64,000 nucleotides of DNA, from assembly GCA_019279435.1 (NCBI GenBank), contig JAAALK010000079.1, positions 64,676,330 to 64,740,329 on the forward strand. Direction: 5' to 3'. The notes beneath the pieces are model-generated. The model worked only from the letters and a program-made list of their open reading frames with translations, made no database searches and was not told where the DNA came from. This document shows positions 46,917 through 58,179 of the stretch, piece by piece. The first letter of the stretch is position 1; every line of letters begins with the position of its first letter. Position numbers and translations under genes: made by a program. The stretch is from Zizania palustris. Lineage: Eukaryota > Streptophyta > Magnoliopsida > Poales > Poaceae.

Positions 46917-49900
46917 CTAGTAAGAAGGCGGTCTGAGTTCCTTTAATCGCCGAATAACTTGCTTCATTGTGGGCCTAGATGAAAGAGAATCAACAGTACA
47001 CTTGATACCAAGGTGTAGAATCTCAACTAAGTCATCATGTGGAGCCACATCCCACAGCCCTTCTATGAAGAACTCACGTGCTCTACCCTTCTGCAGAAGC
47101 ATGCATGCCCAGGCAACAATGTTGAATCCATTACCATATGGAGAAAAGGAAGGGTCCAATGCTTTCTTATCTGAAATAAGCTCAAGAAGTACAACTCCAT
47201 AACTATACACATCTGCCTTATCAGAAACACGGCACGTCATCGCATACTCTGGAGCAACATATCCAAAAGTACCAGCTACACCAGTTGTTGCATGTGTTTC
47301 CGAATTACCAAGTAGCCTTGCTAATCCAAAATCAGAAAGGTATGCATTGCATTCATTGTCTAGTAAAATGTTGCTTGGTTTCACGTCCCGGTGCAGGATG
47401 CGTGGGACACAGCTATCATGAAGGTATCCAAGTGCACGTGCAATATCTAGAAGAATTTTGTGAAGCATTCTCCAATCAATTGGTCTCCTAGTCCTTTGTT
47501 GTATGAATCTTTCCAAATTACCACCAGGTAGAAAATTATATATAAGAAACATCTCTGAATCACTGATATGGTACCCTACAAGTGTTACAAGATTGGGATG
47601 GCGGCACCTCCCAAGAGTTTTCACCTCTGCTTGGAACTGCTGAACACCTTGGAGCCTTCCAATCGCAAGCCTCTTTATCGCCACCAGAACTCCGGGTGCG
47701 ACCTCAGCTTTGTACGTTGCTCCAAAGCCACCACTTCCAATACAATTGCTTGCATTAAAACTTCCAGTAGCACGTACAACAGTCTCGTATGTCAAAGGAG
47801 CACCGATATCCACGAAAACAGTCACTTCCCTTCTCCTGGATGAACGTCTTGACTGTGTTGATTGGCATTTTCGTGTGTAGATGTAAAGGATAACCAGAGC
47901 CAAGAGAACTGCAACAATAGCTGATGCTGATGTAATTGAGGCAATCTCTATTTTGCTGAAGCCACCGCCACTGTCAGAAGATGTAGTATCTGGAGCTGAA
48001 ACATCTCCCTCTGCGAGTGCTCGGGCTTTCATTAATGTATTTGAGAGCGTCGACAATCCACAAGGAAGTAGGGATGGATTACCAAGTATATTGTTGCATG
48101 TCATCAAGTGCATATTCAAAGGCAATGGACCAGACAAGTTATTGAATGAAATGTTAAAAATGGTTAGCGATGCTGAAGGGGTAACATCTGGAATGTTTCC
48201 AGAAAGCTTATTATTGTTCAGCAGAAGAGTGGTAAGATCTCTCAGTGTCACAAGATTCCTAGGGATCTTCCCAGATAGGAAATTAGACGAGAGATCCAAA
48301 ACCTCCAGTGATCTCAACTTACCCAAACAGGATGGTATGTTGCCACTTAGATTGTTCCCAGCTAATGACAAAAATTTCAAGCCCTTTAGATCCTTGAAAC
48401 TGTCAGGAATTTGACCCTCCAGCAAATTTCTGCTGAGGTCCATCTTGACAAGAGCACCCAACAACCCAATGTTAGAAGGCATCACTCCTGATATTTGATT
48501 ACCAGCAAGATCCAAAGCTCTGATAGCACCACATTTTGTACTCAGTTCTGCTGGGAGCCCACCAGCCATCTTGTTACCTCGGAAACTGACAATCAGCCCC
48601 TTCACATTAGTACACTGTTCCAGCAAAATGGCATGCAATGGTCCTGTGAAATTATTGTGATCAGCATGAAATGCATACAAGGTCTTATTTCCAAAATTGC
48701 CTGCACTAAGTGGTAAGGATGTAAGATGGCCTCTAAGATTGTTAATTGCAAAGTTATGGTATACGATAGAACACTTTTCAGAGTTGCCGTAACCCAGTGA
48801 TAGTTGTGCTAGAGCTTTGGACATGTAGCGTGACGCATAACAAGATAGTGCGTCATCCAATAGCTGAGGTGCGCAAACATTGTTCGCACATGCTGGAATT
48901 GTGCCAGATAATTCATTTCTGCTGACATCAAAAACTGCCATACAATGCGGACAAAGACCGTTATCAAGCGAACCGGACAATCTATTGGAACTGAGATTGA
49001 GAAACTTGAGGTTACTGCACTGCCCTAATGCCCTTGGGATCACTCCAGAAAGTAAATTTTCCCCTAGGTTAACTGCTTCCAAACTATGACATCTTCCCCA
49101 ATTGCTCGGAATGTTCCCTTCCAGACCAGCCCTTGGTGCCCATAGCACTCTAAGCTTTGGCAAAGCTGTCACACTTTCGGGAATTCCTCCTTTAAATGTA
49201 TTGAGCTCGGACATGTTCACAGCAATAAACTGGCTTGACAGTACCAATACCGCCAAATCTGAGCAATTTCCTAGTTCTGCTGGAACCTGACCACTCAATC
49301 GGTTACTCGATACGTCCAAAACCTGCAATCTCCTTAATCCTCCAATCTCTGGTGGAATTGAACCGTCCAATAAATTGGAGAACAGCAGGAGGGAGCGGAG
49401 CTGCTTGCAATTCTCCAAACCTGACGGGATTCTGCCGGCGAGAAGGTTCCGGGACAAGTCAAGCTGCTTCAACTTGGGCAGGCTGCCAAGAACACCTGGC
49501 ACCGACCCGCCAAGCCGATTGCTCGAAAGATTCAACCTTTCCAAGTTCTTGCAGTCGGAAAGGGAGGCCGGAATCTCACCATGCAGGAGGTTGGAAGCTA
49601 GTGTAAGCACTCTCAGCCGCGGAGGGAAGGTGGCCGGAAGGGCGCCCCGGAGAGAGTTTCCTGCCAAGCTGACCACCTCAAGCTTTTGCAACCTCCAGAT
49701 CTCAGCAGGGATCTCACCGCTCAGGCCGCATGAGGGAAAGGAGAGCTCTTTCAGCTCGGTCAGGAGCCCCACCTCCGGGGGCAGCTCGCCGACGAGCTCA
49801 CTCCCCGGCCGGGAGCGCGGGAAGCTGGGCTGCGCGGAAAGTGCAACGACCCGACGGCTTGCATCGCAGGTCACCCCCGGCCAGGAGCAGTGATCAGCGA

Positions 49901-50081
49901 CACCGGAGTCCGGCGACCACCGCAGCAGCAGCTCGGAGGAGTGGACGGCGTCCCTGAGCCGGAGAAGCGCCGATCTGTCCTGCTCTTGACCACGGTGCAA
50001 CGAGGAGGAAGAGACGGAGATGGCAAGCACCAGCAGGATGGTGGAGGTGATGGAAACCGTGCTCCGGCGAGCTGCCACCAT
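46917..50081 (-). CDS. RPK2: LRR receptor-like kinase, RPK2/TOADSTOOL2 type
   Basis: One uninterrupted exon encodes 1054 residues. The N-terminus is a signal peptide (about 1-28), then an LRR N-cap with CSWPGVTCD. About 20 leucine-rich repeats of the LxxLDLSxNxLxGxIP type follow, broken by a non-LRR island around residues 405-460. The transmembrane helix is at about 708-733 (ASAIVAVLLALVILYIYTRK). The intracellular kinase has GSGGFGATYKAEV (about 780), VAIKRL, HRDVKPSNILL (about 895) and DFGLARLL, so it is an RD kinase with all catalytic residues, ending in PPSY. Arabidopsis RPK2 acts in CLE-peptide signalling, meristem size and anther development; the grass function is inferred. An intronless coding region fits this subgroup. 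It is slightly shorter than the Arabidopsis protein. Confidence 0.92.
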   Translation of the reverse strand: MVAARRSTVSITSTILLVLAISVSSSSLHRGQEQDRSALLRLRDAVHSSELLLRWSPDSGVADHCSWPGVTCDASRRVVALSAQPSFPRSRPGSELVGELPPEVGLLTELKELSFPSCGLSGEIPAEIWRLQKLEVVSLAGNSLRGALPATFPPRLRVLTLASNLLHGEIPASLSDCKNLERLNLSSNRLGGSVPGVLGSLPKLKQLDLSRNLLAGRIPSGLENCKQLRSLLLFSNLLDGSIPPEIGGLRRLQVLDVSSNRLSGQVPAELGNCSDLAVLVLSSQFIAVNMSELNTFKGGIPESVTALPKLRVLWAPRAGLEGNIPSNWGRCHSLEAVNLGENLLSGVIPRALGQCSNLKFLNLSSNRLSGSLDNGLCPHCMAVFDVSRNELSGTIPACANNVCAPQLLDDALSCYASRYMSKALAQLSLGYGNSEKCSIVYHNFAINNLRGHLTSLPLSAGNFGNKTLYAFHADHNNFTGPLHAILLEQCTNVKGLIVSFRGNKMAGGLPAELSTKCGAIRALDLAGNQISGVMPSNIGLLGALVKMDLSRNLLEGQIPDSFKDLKGLKFLSLAGNNLSGNIPSCLGKLRSLEVLDLSSNFLSGKIPRNLVTLRDLTTLLLNNNKLSGNIPDVTPSASLTIFNISFNNLSGPLPLNMHLMTCNNILGNPSLLPCGLSTLSNTLMKARALAEGDVSAPDTTSSDSGGGFSKIEIASITSASAIVAVLLALVILYIYTRKCQSTQSRRSSRRREVTVFVDIGAPLTYETVVRATGSFNASNCIGSGGFGATYKAEVAPGVLVAIKRLAIGRLQGVQQFQAEVKTLGRCRHPNLVTLVGYHISDSEMFLIYNFLPGGNLERFIQQRTRRPIDWRMLHKILLDIARALGYLHDSCVPRILHRDVKPSNILLDNECNAYLSDFGLARLLGNSETHATTGVAGTFGYVAPEYAMTCRVSDKADVYSYGVVLLELISDKKALDPSFSPYGNGFNIVAWACMLLQKGRAREFFIEGLWDVAPHDDLVEILHLGIKCTVDSLSSRPTMKQVIRRLKELRPPSY

Positions 50082-51559
50082 TTCCGCCTAGCCCGACGGA
50101 GACGACCTGGCTCTGGGGATGCGGTGGAGTGGACCAGCAGGAGGCGGCTTCTCTTCCGTAGGTGCCGCCGTGCAGGTGCAGGCGCGGGCGACGAGGAGAC
50201 GAAGACTCACAATCACATGGGGGAGAAGGACTGGAATGTAATTAGAGGCTTTTTGGAGGGGGCACACGTAATTTAGCTGCTTCCTCTCTACTCCGTACTC
50301 TCTATCGCTTCCCCTCTTTTCCTTCGGTTGGTGGCCGTCTTGCAGTCTTGCTCTTCTTCACCGTCATATACATCTTAGCTTTTGTTTATACAAACACTTT
50401 ATTTTAAGAGAATTATAATTTTTCATTATTCAAACATAATTATCATAATTATCAATAATCTAGACCGTCAAACGATTAACAACATATTTTTCTACAAATT
50501 ATTATAAATTTCGCTTATAAACTAAATTGAAATATATCAAGTTGACAAAAAAGCCCTGATTTTGACTGGTTATTCTTACCTTTCCATGCTCAATTCTTCC
50601 GGGTAAAACAACTGAAATAGTCATTGTTTTTTTATTCTCAGTATTCTCTTCAAATTAATTGAGTCTTTTCCCCTCTTACCTATCCACCTATCACTCATTA
50701 ACTCCTCACTCGCAGACGTGTGGGCCCAGCCAGGGAGGGGAAGACTGGGAGTGCGACTGGGTCGGTCGTGTGGGCCCCACTCGGAGAGCCAATCAGGGCC
50801 CTCGTCTCGTCCTTTCACGGGCCCCACCATGCAACAGCGATGGATACGAACGACGCTGCTGCTGCCTCCGGCCGCCACCTTCCTCGCGCTTTCCCATCCT
50901 CCCACCCACGTTTTGAGCTCGTGTGTTTTCTTCTCGTCTCTCGTTAGCCTCCTGATTACTAAAAAAAATAACAGTTTTTGTAGACGAGGGAATCGTAAAA
51001 TTATTTTTCTATTATGTACTGTAGTTGTTTATAATATAAAATAAATAGTGAGTACGATCTGCATTGAATTCTAAGTGAAAAGTTGTCTGGGATAGAGTGA
51101 ATGGTAGTAGTCAATAATTATAGGAGAGCGGTGTTGCTGGTGGTCGCCGACGTCGAGCGGCTTCGGATCGGAGGGACGAGGGGGCACGCGTTACGCAAGG
51201 ACGCACACACGAGCTCCCAACCACCACCTGCGCGTAGCGCACGGTGCAACGGGCCCACTCGCCGTGGGTCCGTGGCGGTGGCGGTGCCGGTGCCGTTGGC
51301 CTCCGGTCTAGACTGAACCAGGCAGGCGGATCGAGGCCCGCCGCCGTGGACTCGGCTCATGCGCCGTCCGCCGCGCGCGCGGGTGGGCCCAACCGGGACG
51401 CCAGCGTGACGTGGTGTCCACGTAGAGCAAAGCAGACACGTGTCTTATCTTTTGGGTCGCGAGCAGAAGCAGGTGAGGCTGCTGGATGATGCCGCATTTT
51501 GCCGCCCGTGCAGAAAGTCCTGGCCGGATGAGCAATTTGCAGATAGAACGATCTGTTTT

Positions 51560-51903
51560 TAGGGCCAGTTTGATTCTTTAGTCGAATGTTTAGTCTCGTT
51601 ATATCAAATATTTAGATATTAATTTGAAATACTAAATGCAAACTATTTATAAACCTCATTTATAATCGGTGGATTATCACGAGACGAATTTAATGAGTCT
51701 AATTATGTTATTATTTAACAACGGGATGCTATAGTAAATATTTGCTAATCATGAATTAATTAAATTTAATAAATTCATCTCATGAATAATTCTTTGATTC
51801 TGCAATTATTTTTATGATGAATTCATGTTTAATCTTTCAAGTTGATATTAAAATATCCGATGTTATACGAACTGAACTTTATTCTATAGAACTAAACACC
51901 TAC
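51560..51903. repeat. MITE-like repeat, copy 2 (related to 11541-11823)
   Basis: It shares with 11541-11823 the central section ATCGGTGGATTATCACGAGA ... GCTATAGTAAATATTTGCTAAT ... ATTCATCTCATGAATAAT, an inverted arrangement. The left end GGGCCAGTTTGATTC and the right end AACTAAACACCTAC are plausible termini. No target duplication was fixed. Confidence 0.55.
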
Positions 51904-52493
51904 TTAGTTTTGCCTGGTTAGACTTTGGAGAGAAGCGGCTGCATTTTCTTGCCACGAAGGGGGGAAAATTCAGGCACCAATACTTGTTCCAAGTTGCAGC
52001 CCATGGCTACGAATTTTTGAGGTTAGTATTAGATTGGCACTGTTTCGGTCATTCGGTGGCTACATTTCAAAGAGCACGGGAACGACTTGATTAGTTGCTT
52101 GCTGCTTGGAGAATTTGAACCAATATGTGGCTTATTCAGGAATATCCCATACCCTGAATACGACCCGTGATGTTTCGGCGCTGTCGTGGTCAGAACACGT
52201 CTGTTTCGGCTCACTTGAACGGTTGAACCCTCGCTGTTGCACCACAAACCACGGAGAACGGGAGGACGGCATGGGTAAAGTTGGCCATTCTCGTCGTCGA
52301 GGAGTACATGATTGATGATCCATAGGCAATACCACCTTACCACGCCGGCGTCATTCTACCTACGCAACGCAATGGCGAAAATGGCCCAAATCCAATTCCA
52401 ACGTAGGCTAGTGAAAGTGGCATGAGGATGGTGGCACAGCACAGGGCTACGACGGGATGATCTGGAGGCTAACAAAACCATCAACCAGTCAGT

Positions 52494-52680
52494 CGGTTAC
52501 CGGTGACGACTGAACAACGGTAACTAAGCCAGTTACCAGTGGCGACGCCACTGAACAGCGATAACTAAGCCAGCCGGTTAACTCAGTGGTAACTAACCTG
52601 ATTATTATCATAGAGCAAACAGTGGTAACCCAGTTAACAGACGGTTAACTGGAAAACCTTAGTTAACCGCCGTTTCGTTA
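52494..52680. repeat. GTTAAC/GGTTAACT-rich degenerate block
   Basis: Within 190 bases there are ten or more GTTA(A/C)C-type words in both orientations (for example CCGGTTAACTCAG, CAGTTAACAGACGGTTAACT, TTAGTTAACCGCC), plus a repeated AACTAAGCCAG unit. It could be a decayed minisatellite, or a cluster of MYB/GT-factor-like sites. It lies about 2.4 kb upstream of RPK2 and 0.8 kb past the CAND gene stop. Confidence 0.55.
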
Positions 52681-53433
52681 ACCTTACGATTCGCTCGGGG
52701 CATGACACATGCATGGGAGAGCGATGGGTTGCAAGCTAAGGTCCAATCTTAACTCTACGGAAGAATACTGGGAAGAAATATATGAAAGAGATGCATTGTG
52801 TGTACCAGAGACTGCGTATTGCTGTAGTATTAGTTTACTCCAATGATGTTGGTTACTCTTCCGAAAAGAAACGGAACCCCACTAGCACGGTGACGTCTTT
52901 TGTTTTGACCCTTTTCACGGTCCTGGGTTACCTGCTACTATTAAAATTTGGATCATGAAAATAACACTTAAATTGTTGATTGGGGTATTTACACAAGTTT
53001 GCTTTTAAAAAAAAAGTAGTAAGGTTTGAGTAGTAAAACAGAGTTACACACATCCAAAAGGCATGGGCCAAGTTTCACGGTACTGTGAAAGAGTTACTAT
53101 TTAGTGCCTGGACAAAATCATGGTGATATACAATGTATGCAAAAGCATCAAATATAGCTTTCAACAGCAATCTTGAGGTGGCGGGTATCAGGTTTGGCAT
53201 TTTTACACATGGGGCTACAAAAACTTAAATTCATTCATGAGGTGATAGTTTAATGCTCCATTGTTAGATTCACCTGCCATAAAAGACATACTAAGCATAT
53301 CGAGATCAATTTACATATTTCATTCAATTTTATACGGTAGTTTACATACAAGTTTTCATCTAACAGTGTCCGCAAATGAGAGCTACAAGTGTAAATTCAA
53401 AAGAAAGTAGTCATACAGCGTGGTATCTGCAGA

Positions 53434-56400
53434 TTAATCCCAGTCAGCATCAAAGAACCCAGCATCTTTCATTTCAGAGTAGTACACGTTCTCTAGGAGC
53501 ATATCTTCCTCCTACACACACAATCCAACAATTTTTTATAAAGAAAATGTTATAACAACAAGAAGGTACATAACATATTCCCAATGCACAAGATCAAGAA
53601 AGCAACGTAACTTGATTCGAAAGAAAGTATTTAGGTACCTGGAAAAAGTCTGCTAGGAAAGTCACATATAGAAGGGGAAGGTAAAGAGAATGATAACAGA
53701 CCGTGGTGAGGTTGTACAACCTGCAACAATAAGTATTTGCTCAAATAACGCTCTCAAATGCTGGATTGGCATCACTGATCACACTGGAATACTAAAAAAG
53801 AGAGGTAGTATTCTTTATTTACCATAGACCAAATCCAGATCCAGTCGCAACAAAGAAACATCCAAACAGTGATATGCCATTCAGTAGTAACATTGCACAC
53901 ACATAGTTATAATATGCCGGTTTTGCTGCAACAAAATAATAACAAAATACTGGTTACAAAACAAACAAACACACAACTTGAAACATATTTATAGCTGTAC
54001 TGTGAAGTGTAAACTATAACCAATTACCAGGTAGCCTATCTCTCCACCTTGAGTGATGCATAAACACAATCAGGCCATAGACACCAGTAAGCACCAATTT
54101 GTGTAGAATCCATAAACCCCATTTTCCACTAGTTCCTTGATCAGCATCAATGAACAAGGGAACACCAAAGCCAAAAACATATATAGTCTGAAGCAGGAGC
54201 AAATGTGAGTTCAAAGTCAAGTAGCCAACATAGTGTTCTCCATGCCCTAGATATAACATGATAACTAAAATAACTAGCAACAGGAAAAGGCAGTAGGCAC
54301 ATGACCATGCTTTCTTTTGAGCAGTCATACTCATATAGTATGATTTGACAAGAGTAAGCAAGATCAAATATCAATAGAAAATGCACATGAGTTGCAATAA
54401 CAAATTATGATGAGCCTGATACACTAGTAAAATTACTTTCCTAGCATATTAGCTAAGTAAAAAAACATAATGTCATCACTATAACATCAAAGCTAGTAGC
54501 ATACCTTGAGCAATACATCAGCAGCAACTACAGCTCCAGAGATGACGAATGTACGTGCCAAAGACTCAAAACCACTGGCTTCATTTCCTTGAAGTAGAAA
54601 TGCAATAAGACTAACCTCCAAGAATAACATTCCTGATTTGGTAAACAGAGATAGCACATTCCATGAGAACACCCTATCATGCGTACATTGCCATGCCTGC
54701 CATTCAAAGGAACAAAACAGCTGTTATACCAGACTAAGATGTAAGGTCCAAGAGAAGTAAGCAATATGTAGTGTATTGTATGGTAGAAATTAAATAGGTA
54801 AAAAATAGTTTACCACTCAATTACCAAGTTTAATCAACAAAACACTAAGGTCCCGTTTGGATCCTAGGTATTGGGAGAACTGGAATACATTTCAAATTCT
54901 ATAAAACATTGAATTGTGTGGAATTCAATTGAAATCCAATATTTGTGAATGGGCAGTCCATAGAATTAAAATGTAATAATTAATTCTAAAACTTGTTTGG
55001 ATGATCAAACCATGGAATCAATTCCATTATTAAAAAAAATAGCTACAAATAAATCTCCATAACATGTTCACATAATCAAAAACTTCTCCACATAACAGTA
55101 TATTCGGCTCACTCGATAATTGAACATGTCTAATCATATTCGGCTCTTCTTGATTCTCATCATATGCAATAGATAATTAGATATCACACTATCCACTTGA
55201 TTCTTCATTAGTATCAATCGAAAATATATACTCCCTGGGCTACTTCTCAATTCAAGCATGCAAAATAGTAGATTAGAACATTGCAGGAAAACAATCCATA
55301 CATAAAAATGAGACATCCCGCATGAGCATGAATATTATTATGGTGAAGCATTGAGTTTATTAGAAAGGGATGCACACAGATCCAGTCCATAATAATCGAC
55401 CTATATAGGTGACCACATTCTTCGGTTTGAGATTAACACCAGCATTCTAGTTTAACAATTAGAAGTGGATAAAATGCTAACATGGCAGATTCACAGTCCG
55501 TGTACATATATTAAAACATAATACTTCACAGTGCAATGACCTAGAAATAAACAAACAAAGAAATGAATTAACGTTGATTAGCAATGACAGAAAATGCACA
55601 GGTCAACTAGAAGCTCATTGTGGTATCATTATAGTGAAGAGAAGTAACTTCAATGAAGTAACAATTTTATAAGTTGGCTCAGAAGCCTTCTCCCAAAGTG
55701 CTGAAACGAACACTTCTGGTTGCCCTTCGCTGCATTGATCCTAATGGCCATAAGAGACCTAAAATGGGGCATGTAATAGAAAAAACAACCCAAAGCCTGG
55801 AACCGGAACGATTCCTCTACAACAACCATACCAGATTCCCCCTATGGCCAACAAAGCACAAGAAACCATCAGCACATCTCTCGTGGTAGCGTCGGGCTCG
55901 CCGCCCTTGCCGCTAGAGAAGGCATCTCCCAGAGAAGCATCAGAATGGAGGGGGAGAGGGTGCAGGGAGGAAGAACTCACACCGAGACTGGAGGCCGGAC
56001 GCGGGAGATCGCTGGTATGGTCTTGCACTTGCGACGGGAGTGTCGCTCGCACAGCAAAGGCAGCGGCAGCTGTGCTATGCGCCATACGAGGAGAGGAGAG
56101 CTAGGATTCCAGCCAATTCATTTTTTTTGATGCGGAATTGGGCCCAACTATGGATTCCTGGATGAATTTTAGATGGGTTTTGATAATTCTAATTCTATGA
56201 TGGCCCAAACAGCCTAAATTCTAGAATTGGATTCCAATTCTTCAATTGTGGGACCAATTCATTGGATCCAAACAGACCCTAAAGGTATGTTCACCAAAAC
56301 AACTTGCCCGATAAATCACAACATCTACCTAACACCCCCGTGCTTATTCTACTTCCCAAGCAAACATCAACTAGACTTACAAACGTTGCACTGTTCATCA

Positions 56401-57005
56401 GCCCACTTATTATACTCCCCTATCAAACACTAACAAGAATTACAAACATCATCCTGTTCATCAAAACCAATACCGCAATTCACAAAGGTTTATAATCAAT
56501 CGGTACTTCAATACTTGTAAGCTTTTCACTCTCCCAGATTATTCTATTCCAGCAGGCTAGTGAGTGTCACATCAAAATCATTTACCCTAACCGGTCGCTA
56601 GTCGCTACTAGAACTGACAAAATCGCATCGGGCTCGTGGCACAACAACAAGAACAACACAATAAAATCACATGATGTCATAGCAAGACGAGGAAAGACAA
56701 GAGAATCGAACCTGTAGGAAGCACCATAGGAGGTTGAGGATGGCGACGGCCCAGAGGAGCGCGTAGTAGGCGACGACGACCACATGGGATCGGCCGTAGC
56801 TGAGCCGCCGGAAGCTCCGGCGTGCCTGCAACGCCAGGAACCCGACGAACGCCAGCGAAGGGAGCATCACCGCCAGGCTGTAGAGCACCCCGTGGCAGTC
56901 CGACACCCACCACATCGGCCCCGACGGCGGCGCCCCACCGGCCGAGGCGTTGGCCTCAGGCGCCACCGCCAGCTCCATGGCGCCCTCCACGAGCCACCTC
57001 CTCAT
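53434..57005 (-). CDS. Seven-helix CAND2/7-type (TPRA1-like) membrane protein
   Basis: Six exons (56712-57005, 54505-54696, 54028-54187, 53823-53925, 53639-53720, 53434-53511) join in frame to 302 residues. The family is known as candidate G-protein-coupled receptors in plants and adipocyte-associated TPRA1 in animals; true receptor activity is unproven. Hydrophobic segments are visible as YSLAVMLPSLAFVGFLAL, VVAYYALLWAVAILNLLW, SGMLFLEVSLIAFLLQG, TFVISGAVVAADVLL, YVFGFGVPLF, LVLTGVYGLIVFM and others. The conserved C-terminal tail includes ENVYYSEMKDAGFFDADWD. I chose ATG 57005 because the longer frame begins at TTG; a second Met eight codons on is possible. Intron 1 (54697-56711) contains a transposon carrying gene fragments. 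Confidence 0.9.
55674..55790 (+). pseudogene. Captured receptor-like kinase C-terminal fragment
   Basis: The frame reads QKPSPKVLKRTLLVALRCID, then PNGHKRPKMGHVIE. This is kinase subdomain XI of plant receptor-like/cytoplasmic kinases, where the invariant Arg (KRPKM) is preserved. No upstream kinase sequence or start codon is present, so it is a fragment carried by the surrounding transposon, not a gene. Confidence 0.7.
55860..56085 (-). pseudogene. Captured transit-peptide-like gene fragment
   Basis: On the minus strand an ATG at 56085 opens MAHSTAAAAFAVRATLPSQ, an Ala/Ser/Arg-rich N-terminus like a plastid transit peptide. GTGTGAGT near 55980 could be a splice donor. Downstream, GDAFSSGKGGEPDATTRDVL then MVSCALLAIGGIWYG looks like a second exon piece. 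I cannot name the parent gene. Its position inside a TIR element, opposite to a kinase fragment, suggests capture. Confidence 0.45.
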
Positions 57006-58179
57006 CGGCGAGGCCCTGGTCGGCGGGCCGGCGGGCAAGCTAGGGTTCGGCGGGGTGGGGTGGGGGATCGCGCGGAGATTGCCGAAGCGGAAAGGTGCCG
57101 CACGCTCGCGCCGCGGGACGATGGGTTTGGGTCAAAAGGGCGAAGAGAGGAAGAGGCTCTGGGCTCTGGGCTCTGGGCTGCAGGGTGGACCCGCTGGTGA
57201 CGTGTTGGACGGGCCGACACGAAGTCACGGCTGTTCCGTTTTTCAGTAAATTGCTTCCGTGTAACTTTTATTATCTGAAATGTTAAAAATATCATTAAAT
57301 TTTTGGTATTTACTCATATGTCATTACTATTTCAAATTTACTTTTTTATATTATTTGGGTTCACCCATAATCTGAATATTTGCTCATATGTCGTTACTAT
57401 TTTTAATTTGTTATTTTATGTTATTACTCTTTTATAAATATTTAAACCGAAACAATATAAAAAAGTGAATTTAAAATATTAATAATATATGAGCAAATCA
57501 GACAATAAACAATTAACCTCTTTTATGCAGCAGCAACCTACTAGTGGCTGGCGCTGCATACTTGTGGGAAGTGACAGCAAATCCAACTGAAATGGTCGGG
57601 TGCGCACGTGTCGTTTGGTAAAGAGAGGTTTAATTTTAAGTTCCAAGAAAGATGAGTGTTAAAGACAGCAGAAATTATTTTGTCAATATCAGAGCAATGC
57701 ACATATTGTTCTATGAGCGCTTCTATATATGCTCTTCCACCAACTAACAGTGTGATTTGGAAGGCTGGGGCTAGAGTTATGAAGATAGTTTGATCTCTTT
57801 AAATTAATCAAAAACCAACCGTAATTGCATATATTCCTTCAACCCATGCACCCATGCTCACCCAAGAGAACTATTTGCTTCAGGTAGACACACCATAGAT
57901 GTAGGGGTATTATTATACTCAGTTTTTTTGCAAAAAAATCTAGTATGATATGCTTTCATATTTCATCAAGTACTAAATTGCTAGGGAGTAGTAAGCATAC
58001 TGTAGACATTAACACGGTCCGGCACCTTGTCCCATAATATACAAGAATCAAGATCTATATAATTTCAAAGAAGGAGAAGGGCACGGCAGTACATGCTATA
58101 GTTAATATGTTCCTTAGCAGCCCAGCTTTGCATCATGCAGGGGCAAAACATGGCTAGAATTGTTAGCTACTGGCCAGTT
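57006..58179. other. CAND promoter and spacer
   Basis: 57006-57240 is CpG-rich and should be the CAND 5' UTR and promoter on the minus strand, including a CTCTGGG triplet repeat at 57157-57178. The rest is AT-rich, with no recognised gene. 57300-57500 has inverted AATATGAGCAAAT/ATTTGCTCATAT words and may be a decayed foldback element. Confidence 0.45.

Larger units (their letters stand above)
50082..53433. other. RPK2 promoter and spacer
   Basis: 50082-50290 is GC-rich and likely the RPK2 5' UTR and promoter (minus strand). 50650-50930 and 51120-51540 are CpG-rich without a recognisable protein. A MITE-like repeat and a GTTAAC-rich block are listed separately. 52700-53430 has nothing recognised apart from the CAND gene 3' UTR near its end. 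Confidence 0.5.
54849..56279. mobile_element. Pack-type PIF/Harbinger-like element in CAND intron 1
   Basis: Termini GGTCCCGTTTGGATCC and GGATCCAAACAGACCC are inverted copies (13 of 16 match). TAA flanks both sides (54846-54848 and 56280-56282), a TWA-type duplication. Subterminal regions repeat AATTCCA/GGAATT words in inverse orientation. Inside, at 55674-55790, lies a plus-strand kinase fragment, and at 55860-56085 a minus-strand transit-peptide-like fragment. No transposase is visible, so movement would need a partner. Length 1431 bp. Confidence 0.65.

Noticed and set aside
48100..49900. Plus-strand frames up to 172 codons
   Set aside because: Antisense shadows of the RPK2 leucine-rich repeats.
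56667..57038. Longer N-terminus for the CAND protein starting at 57038
   Set aside because: The first codon there is TTG; the first ATG in frame is at 57005.
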